A stretch of 64,000 nt of DNA, taken from assembly GCA_016713985.1 (NCBI GenBank), contig JADJOD010000013.1, positions 1 through 64,000 of the forward strand. The letters run 5' to 3'. Of this stretch, positions 20,675-30,275 are shown one piece after another. A program made the position numbers and the translations under genes. The stretch is from Lewinellaceae bacterium. GTDB taxonomy: Bacteria; Bacteroidota; Bacteroidia; Chitinophagales; Saprospiraceae. The stretch's first letter is position 1. Each line of letters begins with the position of its first letter. The notes under the pieces are model-generated. The model worked only from the letters and a program-made list of their open reading frames with translations. It was not told the DNA's origin and did no database searches.

Positions 20675-20701
20675 GAATGCTGGTCTTAGGCGGGCGTAGT
20701 T

Positions 20702-21793
20702 TTAACGTTCTTTCGGCAACATCAGCCAAAGGCGCCCGTAGCGGTTGATTTTGCGGGCTTCCTGAAGGCCTTTTTTGCCAATACCACAATAAAGGTCCAT
20801 CCTTTTTGTGGTAAGAATCGCGCCGCCGCGGTCCTGGGCAAAAATAATGCGATAGGTATAGCCTTTTAATTTGCCGGAAGCGTCGATGTTGGGCAATTCG
20901 GCCAAAAGTGTGCTTCCGATCGGAATAAAACGCGGGTCTACCGCCACGGAATAACCCGCTGTGAGCGGGAAAAAGCCGCAGCCAAGCACCTTGTCGTCTA
21001 CGGGTGTAAAAAATACATACCGCCCGCCTTTTCCCTTGACGGAGCCGCCGAACCCGAAATGTTGTCGTTTGCCGTCGGGGAATTCAATCAGGCAGTTGCC
21101 CTGCAATTGGGCATTTGCGAGCGCTTTTTTGCTGCGCAGCCAGGCGAGTTCCATATTTCTTCCCGCCAGCGCGCCCGTTTCGATGGCTGCCGGATTCGGC
21201 ACGTTTTTATCCGGCCTTTTGTACATGGGCACCGGGAATTCTTCCGTTTTTACCCTGCTTGCCTCGATAACCGGCGTATAATAGCCCGTCATCCGGACCC
21301 GGTCTTTTTTGAGGTCGGTATTGATGCCGTAAAAATCGAAGGTGGTCAGCAAAACGCTGGGATCGAGCAACTGCACGTTTTGCAGTAACTCCACCGTGCG
21401 CAGCATTTCGTCTTTGGAAATTCCCGACCGGCTGTGCTTTTTGACATCGGGCCGGCGAAGAAAACTGGCCTGTTCGTACATCGCCTTGAGCATGTCCGGA
21501 TCAAAAGTCAAGTACGGAATGGTATCCGGGTGGCCGGGAATCAGAATCGAGGAGGAGAGATTTCGTTCGGATTCCAGGTGATCCGAAACTTCCACCGGCA
21601 TCGTTTCCAGGGTTTCCGGTGCTTCGACGGCGGGTTTTGCCTCCGCAGGCGTTTTGGAAGGGAACCGGAAAGGTATGCTGATACCCGACTCTACCAAGTT
21701 GGGATTCGGATTGGAGTTATCCATCCAAACTACTGACAAACAGGTTATTAGGAGTAAAAGATCAAGTATAATTATTCGTTTTGAAAGCTGCAT
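20702..21793 (-). CDS. mltA: MltA-domain lytic murein transglycosylase with 3D domain
   Basis: Cleaves peptidoglycan glycan strands to form 1,6-anhydromuramyl ends. An N-terminal single anchor helix (SKRIIILDLLLLITCLSVVW) and a Pro/Glu-rich linker precede the MltA core (TGYYTPVIEASR, QHFGFGGSVKGKG). The C-terminal 3D domain is named for three aspartates: VDPRFIPIGST, FAQDRGGAI and RMDLYCG show all of them. In-frame ATGs at 21829 and 21859 would add 12 to 22 residues; I chose 21793 because the membrane anchor follows directly. It is likely co-transcribed with the acyltransferase downstream. Confidence 0.88.
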   Translation of the reverse strand: MQLSKRIIILDLLLLITCLSVVWMDNSNPNPNLVESGISIPFRFPSKTPAEAKPAVEAPETLETMPVEVSDHLESERNLSSSILIPGHPDTIPYLTFDPDMLKAMYEQASFLRRPDVKKHSRSGISKDEMLRTVELLQNVQLLDPSVLLTTFDFYGINTDLKKDRVRMTGYYTPVIEASRVKTEEFPVPMYKRPDKNVPNPAAIETGALAGRNMELAWLRSKKALANAQLQGNCLIEFPDGKRQHFGFGGSVKGKGGRYVFFTPVDDKVLGCGFFPLTAGYSVAVDPRFIPIGSTLLAELPNIDASGKLKGYTYRIIFAQDRGGAILTTKRMDLYCGIGKKGLQEARKINRYGRLWLMLPKER

Positions 21794-21890
21794 AAGTGAG
21801 GGGGGAGGGTGAAATGCGGCTCGTTTCATATTAAAAAGAACGCGTAAAAATAACGCCAAGTTTGGCCAATGGTCACTTAATAAATTGTTT

Positions 21891-22520
21891 TTAATATGTC
21901 AATGTGCCATTTCTCAGCCATTCGTTCGCCTTCAAAACGGCAACCATAGACAAGGCATCGGTGATTTCACCGGATAAAACCATGCCAACTACTTCTTCGA
22001 AGGGGAGTTTTTTCAGCAGCAATTGTTCGGTCTCTTCCGGCTGTGCTTCCCCGAATGACAGGTCGCGGGCGATATATGCCACGCTGTATTCATCGGTCAC
22101 CGAATTGGACGTGTGCATCTCGAGCAGAGGCGTCCAGCAGGCGGCGGTAATGCCGGTTTCTTCCAGCAACTCGCGTTTGGCCGCGTCGAGCGGGTCAACC
22201 CCCCACAGCCCGCCGCCCTCGGGAATTTCCCAGGAATAATGTTTCAACGCATAACGATACTGGCCTACAAGCCAGGTATTCCCTTCATGATCAAGCGGTA
22301 TGACACCAATCGCCGTATTTTTAAAATGAATAAATCCGTAAATTCCGGGCCCGCCGGAAGGGTTCAGCACCTCGTGGTGTTCCACCCGTATCCAGGGGTT
22401 TTCGTAAACATTCCGGGAGGTGATCGTTTGCCAGGGATTGGACGCCGGGTCGGCTTGCCGGCCTTTGATTTGAAAGTGCATTTGTTTAATTTTGTCGCAA
22501 ATATCGAAATCAATAACCAT
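21891..22520 (-). CDS. NUDIX hydrolase (ADP-sugar pyrophosphatase-like)
   Basis: About 209 residues. The NUDIX signature reads DAAKRELLEETGI with the metal-binding R-E-x-x-E-E-x-G core intact. The conserved glutamate nearer the start of the box is not in its usual place (GGGLWGVDP instead of G-x5-E), which may alter metal binding. The upstream strand (WLVGQYRYALKHYSWEIPEGG) resembles ADP-ribose and ADP-sugar pyrophosphatases. ATG 22520 lies 3 bp after the stop of the YdcF gene (translational coupling); an internal ATG at 22481 (MHFQIKGRQ) is also plausible. Confidence 0.88.
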   Translation of the reverse strand: MVIDFDICDKIKQMHFQIKGRQADPASNPWQTITSRNVYENPWIRVEHHEVLNPSGGPGIYGFIHFKNTAIGVIPLDHEGNTWLVGQYRYALKHYSWEIPEGGGLWGVDPLDAAKRELLEETGITAACWTPLLEMHTSNSVTDEYSVAYIARDLSFGEAQPEETEQLLLKKLPFEEVVGMVLSGEITDALSMVAVLKANEWLRNGTLTY

Positions 22521-22523
22521 CTG

Positions 22524-23297
22524 TTAAACATATCCCCTCAGGCGATAAGCCAGCCAGCCCAGCCACTCCTTGATCAGTGAATCCCATTTTTGAAAAGCCC
22601 TCCAGTCGGGTTCGAGCCAGTCGAGCAGGTTCCCGTTTTTGGTCTCCGTATAAAAATCGGTTCCAAAACCGTCGCAAGGCAGCCCGGCCTTTGCAAAACA
22701 CGCCCTTGCCCGCCGCATGTGCCAGGCGGAGGTGATCAGCAGGCAACGTTTGCCCACCAATCCGAGGCTGTCGACCTTTTGTTTGGAATACAAGGCATTT
22801 TCCCACGTATTGCGCGACGTGTTTTCGACGATGATCGCGCTGTCGGGCACGCCGCATTGCAGCAAAAAGTCGCGTACCGCGCCGGACTCGGGCGGCACCT
22901 TGCCCATGAGGCGACCCGCGCCGCCCGAAAGCAGGATGCGGCGGATTTTGCCCGACCGGTACAACATCAGGGTACTTGTAAAACGATTGCCCGCCTGGTG
23001 AAAATTCAGCAGTCCGGGCGGTGTTGCGGCGTTGAAATTGACGTAACCGCCCAAAAGAATACCCGCGTCGTAGGGGGTGGTAATCTCTGCGGGCGCCCGG
23101 CTGCCCGTTTCCCAGGCCCGGGCCAACTGATTGATCAACCAGGGATTGGAAAAAACGAGCAGTATGATGATCATGGCCTTTATACTCCGCTTGCGGCGCC
23201 GCTGGTTTTTGGTGAGCAGGCTGAAAACGGCCAGTATAACCAGCCAGTTGAGCGGCTTCAGCAAAAACGCCAGTATTTTGGACAAGATAAAAAACAT
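22524..23297 (-). CDS. YdcF/ElyC-family (DUF218) membrane protein
   Basis: A 257-residue protein with two N-terminal transmembrane helices (residues ~5-60) and a DUF218 domain. Visible motifs are AGILLGGYVNF, RSGKIRRILLSGGAGR, VENTSRNTWENALYS and LLITSAWHMRRARACF, all standard for the family. ElyC of E. coli affects the peptidoglycan lipid carrier and envelope integrity; a similar role in the periplasm is an inference. It is the first gene of a tight pair with the NUDIX hydrolase. Confidence 0.9.
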   Translation of the reverse strand: MFFILSKILAFLLKPLNWLVILAVFSLLTKNQRRRKRSIKAMIIILLVFSNPWLINQLARAWETGSRAPAEITTPYDAGILLGGYVNFNAATPPGLLNFHQAGNRFTSTLMLYRSGKIRRILLSGGAGRLMGKVPPESGAVRDFLLQCGVPDSAIIVENTSRNTWENALYSKQKVDSLGLVGKRCLLITSAWHMRRARACFAKAGLPCDGFGTDFYTETKNGNLLDWLEPDWRAFQKWDSLIKEWLGWLAYRLRGYV

Positions 23298-23382
23298 AAG
23301 ATCAGCGGCTGTAAGGTAGATTTTTCGGAATTTTGCGCAACTTCCGAATTCTTTTTATTTATCAAGTTAAAACCGGTTACAA

Positions 23383-24810
23383 ATGCAAAAACTACTTCGT
23401 TCGGCCCTGCTTCTTGCGGCGGCCGGCTTCTTCTGCTTGTCTCCTCTTGCGGCACAATTAACACTCAAAGTCAATTCCATTCCGTTCAATACACCTCCCG
23501 GCGCCAACATCCACGCCGTCGGCACTTTTAACAACTGGAATCCCGGCGACCCGGCCATGATACTTGCACCGAACGGCTCCGGGCAATACAGCATTACCGT
23601 AAACCCGCCCGCCGGGGAGGTAAAATTCAAATTCACCCGCGGCAACTGGGACATGGTGGAAGGCGACGCTAACGGCAACTACCTGCCCGACCGTGTTTTG
23701 AACTACAACGGACAGCCCACAACCGTCAACCTGAGTATTCTTTCCTGGGAAGACCTCAGCGGAGGTGGCAATCCGAATTCCACCGCGGCGGATAACGTGT
23801 TCGTGATCGACGACAATTTTTACATCCCTCAACTGAACCGCGAGCGCCGGGTGTGGATTTATTTACCGCCTGATTATCAGACTACTACAAAAAAATACCC
23901 CGTTTTGTACATGCATGATGCGCAAAACCTGTTCGACGTGACCACCGGCGCTTTCGGCGAATGGGAAGTTGACGAAACGCTCAACGAGCTGTTCCAGCAG
24001 GGCGACTACGGCTGCATCGTGGTGGGTATCGACAACGGCGGTATCGACCGGCTGGACGAATATTCCCCCTGGTTCAATTCCGATTACAACGAAGGCGGCG
24101 ACGGCGCAGCGTATGTCAATTTTATCGTCAATACCCTGAAACCACACATCGACTCCCTGTACCGCACTTTTCCGGGGCGCCTCACCACGGGCATTATGGG
24201 CAGCAGCATGGGTGGACTGATCTCCATGTACGCCCTTTCGGAGCGGCAGGACGTGTTTTCCAAAGCCGGCATCTTTTCTTCCGCCTTCTGGTTTGCGGGC
24301 AGCAATCCGGCCAACCACGTGGCTACCCACCCCAAACAAGGCGACGTCCGGGTGTATTTTCTCGCCGGCGGCGACGAACCCGATTACGTGGAACAAGACA
24401 TGCTCGAAGTTGCCAATGCCATGAACACCGCAGGGTTTTCCAACAGCGAAAAATTCGTCCATGTACCTTCCGACGGTCAGCATTCCGAATGGTTCTGGGC
24501 GCGTGAATTTCCCGATGCCTACGTGTGGCTTTTCCAGGGCGCCGTCACCTCCGTCTCCTGGCCAAAATCCGGCGGCGAACCCTTGGAAATATTCCCCAAC
24601 CCGAGCAGCACCTGGGTGCGTTTTTCAGGGGTTAAAACCGGCGAACGTATTCAATTTCAAATACTTGGCGCCGACGGGAAAATATGGCGCGACAGCACCG
24701 TCACCGGCGGCGACCCTTTGTGGACAGGCGACATGCCCAACGGTTTTTATGTCGTAAAAATGAAACGGAAAACCGGGAAGTGGTATTCGGCGAAGTTGGT
24801 GAAGCAGTAG
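23383..24810 (+). CDS. Secreted alpha/beta-hydrolase esterase with glycogen-binding-like N-domain and T9SS sorting domain
   Basis: 475 residues. The signal peptide ends at LAAQ. Residues ~25-120 form an early-set/CBM48-like module (HAVGTFNNWNPGD, KFKFTRGNWD). The catalytic part belongs to the esterase D family (PF00756): the serine nucleophile is in GIMGSSMGGL, the acid is probably in FLAGGDEPDY, and the histidine in PSDGQHSEWFW. The C-terminus (EIFPNPSSTWVRFSG, ending AKLVKQ) is a T9SS sorting domain. It is likely a cell-surface or secreted carbohydrate or siderophore ester hydrolase; the substrate is unknown. The frame is intact. Confidence 0.9.
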   Translation: MQKLLRSALLLAAAGFFCLSPLAAQLTLKVNSIPFNTPPGANIHAVGTFNNWNPGDPAMILAPNGSGQYSITVNPPAGEVKFKFTRGNWDMVEGDANGNYLPDRVLNYNGQPTTVNLSILSWEDLSGGGNPNSTAADNVFVIDDNFYIPQLNRERRVWIYLPPDYQTTTKKYPVLYMHDAQNLFDVTTGAFGEWEVDETLNELFQQGDYGCIVVGIDNGGIDRLDEYSPWFNSDYNEGGDGAAYVNFIVNTLKPHIDSLYRTFPGRLTTGIMGSSMGGLISMYALSERQDVFSKAGIFSSAFWFAGSNPANHVATHPKQGDVRVYFLAGGDEPDYVEQDMLEVANAMNTAGFSNSEKFVHVPSDGQHSEWFWAREFPDAYVWLFQGAVTSVSWPKSGGEPLEIFPNPSSTWVRFSGVKTGERIQFQILGADGKIWRDSTVTGGDPLWTGDMPNGFYVVKMKRKTGKWYSAKLVKQ

Positions 24811-24813
24811 AGG

Positions 24814-24929
24814 ATTTGTTTAGACAGGATTTACATGATCTACATGCTAAAAGACCTGCAGATCATGTAAATCCTGTCTAAACAAATGCTAAAAGACCTG
24901 TAGATCATGTAAATCCTGTCTAAACAAAT
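24814..24929. repeat. 28-bp perfect inverted repeat plus 42-bp tandem repeat
   Basis: 24814-24841 is the exact reverse complement of 24860-24887 and of 24902-24929. The segments 24846-24887 and 24888-24929 are a 42-bp tandem duplication with one difference. The core ACAGGATTTACATGATCT is related to the inverted repeat at 37530. Confidence 0.85.
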
Positions 24930-24936
24930 CTGCTCA

Positions 24937-24969
24937 AGTCAGAGTCTCATTGACAATGAGACTCTGACT
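24937..24969. terminator. Hairpin terminator between convergent esterase and hutU
   Basis: AGTCAGAGTCTCAT (24937-24950) pairs with ATGAGACTCTGACT (24956-24969) around TGACA. Placed between two convergent genes. Confidence 0.65.
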
Positions 24970-25012
24970 AAGTAAACACGGGATGAACACAGCAGCGCCG
25001 GCATAAAAGGGC

Positions 25013-27088
<2,076 letters not shown>

Positions 27089-27140
27089 TATTCAGCGCAG
27101 GTAATAAATCAACAGTTCAATATGAGAAAATCGGAAATGT

Positions 27141-27479
27141 TCATGCGAGAGATGTGCTCTCCATGATTTGTGTTGATGGAAGTTGAAAACCCAAGACAAT
27201 ATCCGACGGAGCAATACCTAAATCCGACAGTTCATCTACTATAGGCAGGTCAGTTCGGTTTTCCTGTACCCATACTTTACCTCCAATGATGTCAAAATGA
27301 AAAACAGTGTAATGAATATGTTCTTTTTCATGCCACCCCAGGCGCACCAACTGGTAATGGTGATTTTGCCTGTCAGCGATGATTTGATTTTGAACACCTG
27401 CCCAGTCCGAGGGTTTTATTTTTGCGTAGTCTTCTAACAGAAGAAGAATTGCCTTTTGATATTTCAGTTGCTTATCCAT
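27141..27479 (-). CDS. xisI: XisI-family protein
   Basis: A 112-residue protein of the XisI family (MDKQLKYQKAILLLLEDYA, HYQLVRLGWHEKEHIHYTV, VWVQENRTD). In Anabaena, XisI and XisH are needed with the recombinase XisF for excision of the fdxN element. Outside such strains, the pair is widespread and its role is unknown. The gene overlaps the end of xisH by 16 bp (start ATG at 27479), the usual arrangement, so the two are translationally coupled. No recombinase is nearby. Confidence 0.9.
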   Translation of the reverse strand: MDKQLKYQKAILLLLEDYAKIKPSDWAGVQNQIIADRQNHHYQLVRLGWHEKEHIHYTVFHFDIIGGKVWVQENRTDLPIVDELSDLGIAPSDIVLGFQLPSTQIMESTSLA

Positions 27480-27885
27480 GCCAGTATGTTTTGCTTTTTT
27501 TCATCAAAAATCAAAAGATGAACTTTGTATACTTGCCATACCTCTCTGAAAACTTCTACTTTATGCAGTTGCCGGTAAGCAGAATCCGGAATAGCAAGAT
27601 ATAATATCCGCAAGGCGTTTGTCTTTTCTATAGCCAGCTTGTAAATTAGAAACTGGCCCAGTGCCTGGTAAAAATCATAAAAATAAGAGTTCCCTTTCAA
27701 TGATTTTATCTCCACTGCAATTCTATTCCCCTGTTTTTCCGCTCCAATAATTGCTTTTTCTGCTCCCAGGTCTACATAGAATTCCACACCTGGCGTTGGT
27801 ATAGTAAGCGGGTCATCGGTTATGGTCCAGCCGTCTTTTCCAAAGCTATCCGAACAGATTCGTGATAAAAGTCTCTTCTCGGCAT
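27464..27885 (-). CDS. xisH: XisH-family protein (one frameshift)
   Basis: Starts at ATG 27885 (MPRRDFYHESVRIALEK), then continues in another frame with DGWTITDDPLTIPTPGVEFY and VDLGAEKAIIGAEKQGNRI, the conserved XisH core that resembles a PD-(D/E)XK nuclease fold (D-x13-15-E-x-K: VDLGAE...AVEIKS). One missing A in the run near 27840 (GGAAAAGACGG) explains the break. The restored length, about 139 residues, is normal. Paired with xisI downstream. Confidence 0.85.
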
Positions 27886-28082
27886 TTTGAGTGTAAACCT
27901 GATTATTTTAAACAAAGGTACGACAAAATTCTCCGCTAAAACGGCATTAAGGTCATTTGCCCGAATTTAGAAAACGCCGGATCGCCTTCCGAAAAGCGGA
28001 ATGCGTGAAAGGTTTATTTTCAAACAATTGAATACATTTGCTTCTCAGACGCTTTTCTCCCGGAGCGCCCAAAGAATTCAAA
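27886..28082. other. Divergent intergenic region between xisH and the conflict operon
   Basis: AT-rich spacer with the promoter element at 28033; nothing else recognised. Confidence 0.4.
28033..28040 (+). promoter_or_regulatory. -7 box of the putative conflict operon
   Basis: TACATTTG matches TAnnTTTG exactly, 43 bp upstream of ATG 28083. A TTTA at 28013-28016 is a weak -33 candidate. Confidence 0.45.
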
Positions 28083-29237
28083 ATGAATAACATCCGAAAA
28101 AAATTTCAGGAAGCATTTGCCGGCGGCGTTAGCGAAGGGATCGCCATGCTGGGCAGAAACATATCCGCCGATTCGGTTCGGTATGCGACGTTTGCGCACC
28201 AGAAAGGATTGTACACGGACGCGCGCCTGAAGTTTCTCGACAATTTGATCTCCGTGGATGAACTCCGCCAGGTGGAAAGCCGCGTGAGCGCGCGCCTGCT
28301 GGCCCTGACCGACCAACTGGAACCCGCCGACCTGCTGCCCGCGGGCGAAAACCTCGACGACATCCTGCAAAAACTGCCCATTCGAAAAGACGAAATCACC
28401 GAATATCACTTAGTGAATTGCAACCGCGAAAGTATGATGGACCGGTTTTCCGAAGAATACGGCAAACACGGCGAAATGGCCGCCCGGTTCTATTTTATCA
28501 GTTCCTGCGACACCCAAATGCCGCAATTGTTCAGCGAACGGATTATTCTCGAACTCAAAGCCGCGCTCGACGACAGCGAAAACGGGCTGCATTCACCCAT
28601 TCTGTACCGAAAACAGGACGACAACTCGCAATTAGCCGAAATTTTGCCGCTGCCCACCGTCGGGCTGAGCGCCGCCGACGCGTTTAAAAAATTCAAAAGC
28701 ACATTTTGTGAAAAAATCCTCAACACCGGTTTATCCGTCTTCGAGGAATTTATGGCCGGCAAAGTTTCTTCCGTACGGCATCAATACATTTTTGCACCCT
28801 TCGATTTCTCCAAAGGAAAATGGCGCAAGTTTTTCCCCGAATACTTCCGCCTGATCATCGACACTTTTTCCCGGCACCCCGGCCCGGCGCCGCAGTTTAT
28901 TTTCCTGTTTTCTTTTGCCGTACACGAACTCCACTGCGTTGCGCCCGATTCGGAAGAAATGTCCATCATCGGCGAACTCGACCGCCTGGCCGGACAATAC
29001 CCGAACGTCGCTCACCTGCACCCGCTGCAACCCGTGGACGAAGAGGATTTCGGCTCCTGGTTCCGCGACCTCGGCGTGTGGTCGGCCGCCGATATTCAAA
29101 AAGTGGTGAAAGCCATGCTGGCCGGTAAAGACCTGCCGGTGCGCAAACAATACGAAGAAAAAAAACGGCTGAACATGGACGACATCGCCGACGTGCAACA
29201 AATGGTGTACAACCTGCCCCGCAAACCCAAATCCTGA
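28083..29237 (+). CDS. Effector-associated-domain / inactive-STAND-like protein, first gene of a conflict operon
   Basis: 384 residues, soluble, no signal peptide. Residues ~1-85 are helical and end in ARLKFLDNLISVDELRQVE plus SARLLALTDQLEP. This resembles the effector-associated adaptor domains (EAD11-like) described for bacterial conflict systems. The remainder begins YHLVNCNRESMMDRFSEEYG and contains FYFISSCDTQMPQLFSERI, with no Walker A motif, which fits an inactive STAND-type NTPase domain. The MoxR ATPase gene follows after 22 bp. I infer an adaptor or sensor role; the domain names come from memory of the family pattern and need a profile search. ATG 28083 is chosen over 28038 because the 15 extra residues overlap the leader. 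Confidence 0.6.
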   Translation: MNNIRKKFQEAFAGGVSEGIAMLGRNISADSVRYATFAHQKGLYTDARLKFLDNLISVDELRQVESRVSARLLALTDQLEPADLLPAGENLDDILQKLPIRKDEITEYHLVNCNRESMMDRFSEEYGKHGEMAARFYFISSCDTQMPQLFSERIILELKAALDDSENGLHSPILYRKQDDNSQLAEILPLPTVGLSAADAFKKFKSTFCEKILNTGLSVFEEFMAGKVSSVRHQYIFAPFDFSKGKWRKFFPEYFRLIIDTFSRHPGPAPQFIFLFSFAVHELHCVAPDSEEMSIIGELDRLAGQYPNVAHLHPLQPVDEEDFGSWFRDLGVWSAADIQKVVKAMLAGKDLPVRKQYEEKKRLNMDDIADVQQMVYNLPRKPKS

Positions 29238-29259
29238 CTTTTTTTTCGATCCACACGAT

Positions 29260-30186
29260 ATGATAAATTTCAACCTGCCCGCACCCGACGAAACCCTGGC
29301 ATTACCCGGCCGGCAACCCAACCCAAAGTTCACCGACCCCAGCCTCTACCACCCCTCGCCGGGGCTCTGGAGCGCCGTGGTTGTCGCCCTCGAACTCGGC
29401 CTGCCGCTCCTGCTCACCGGCGAACCCGGCACCGGAAAAACGGAACTCGCCCGCTATTTGGCCTACAAATTCGGCCTCGGCAAACCCGAAGTGTTCGACG
29501 CACAAACCACCTCCTCCGTGCGCGACCTGTTTTATCGCTACGATGCCCTGGGCCATTTTCAATACGTGCAAACCCACCGGGAAGCGCTTGCGCCGGAGCA
29601 GATCGAGGCGCAATTCATTAAATACCAGGCCCTTGGCAAAGCCATTCAGGAAAACCGCACCATGGTGGTTTTGATAGACGAAATCGACAAAGCCCCGCGC
29701 GACCTGCCCAACAACGTGCTGTCGGCTTTAGAAAAACTCGAATTCAACGTGCCGGAACTCGACAACAAAAAATACCAGGCCACACCCGATCACCGGCCCG
29801 TCATCATCATGACCTCCAACTCCGAAAAAAACCTGCCCGACCCCTTCCTGCGCCGGGTGGCCTACTACAACATCGAATTCCCCGGCGACGCCGAACTGCT
29901 GCATATTCTGGCGCAAAAAGTAGACGGGTTTGCCAAAAAAGAACAACTCGAAGCCATCGTCCGGCATTTCGAACTGATCCGATCGGGCAAAAAAGCCGCA
30001 CTGCGCAAAAAACCGGCCACCGCCGAACTGCTGCACTGGGCCGCACTGCTCCATAAAATGAATTTCGACGCCGCCAAATTAGACCACACCGACAAACTCA
30101 GCCCCGCCGAACGCGAACAACTGCATATCTCCTACTCGGTACTGGCCAAGTTCCGGGAGGATTATGAAGCTTTGAAAAAAATGTGA
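29260..30186 (+). CDS. MoxR-type AAA+ ATPase
   Basis: A 308-residue AAA+ chaperone-like ATPase. Walker A is GEPGTGKTE (residues ~52-60), Walker B is VVLIDEIDKAP, sensor 1 is MTSNSEKNLPDPFLRR with the arginine finger region at RR, and a helical lid domain follows. MoxR ATPases work with vWA-domain partners to remodel proteins. Here the partner is most likely the membrane-anchored vWA-like protein encoded immediately downstream. The upstream gap is 22 bp and the direction is the same, so one operon is expected. In the MoxR-vWA conflict systems known from comparative genomics, this pair sets an activation threshold for an effector. Confidence 0.9.
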   Translation: MINFNLPAPDETLALPGRQPNPKFTDPSLYHPSPGLWSAVVVALELGLPLLLTGEPGTGKTELARYLAYKFGLGKPEVFDAQTTSSVRDLFYRYDALGHFQYVQTHREALAPEQIEAQFIKYQALGKAIQENRTMVVLIDEIDKAPRDLPNNVLSALEKLEFNVPELDNKKYQATPDHRPVIIMTSNSEKNLPDPFLRRVAYYNIEFPGDAELLHILAQKVDGFAKKEQLEAIVRHFELIRSGKKAALRKKPATAELLHWAALLHKMNFDAAKLDHTDKLSPAEREQLHISYSVLAKFREDYEALKKM

Positions 30187-30214
30187 CTGTCCCTACTGAT
30201 GGGCTGACTTGCCG

Positions 30215-30249
30215 CAGACCTTCCAGGTTTTGAAAACCTGGAAGGTCTG
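30215..30249. repeat. 35-bp palindrome in the MoxR-vWA intergenic gap
   Basis: CAGACCTTCCAGGTTTT is followed directly by its complement GAAAACCTGGAAGGTCTG, giving a near-perfect 17-bp stem. Palindromes of this sequence type are frequent between genes in Bacteroidota. It lies where the start codon of the next gene would be expected. Confidence 0.75.
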
Positions 30250-30275
30250 GTGCACTAAACACCACACACGACTAA

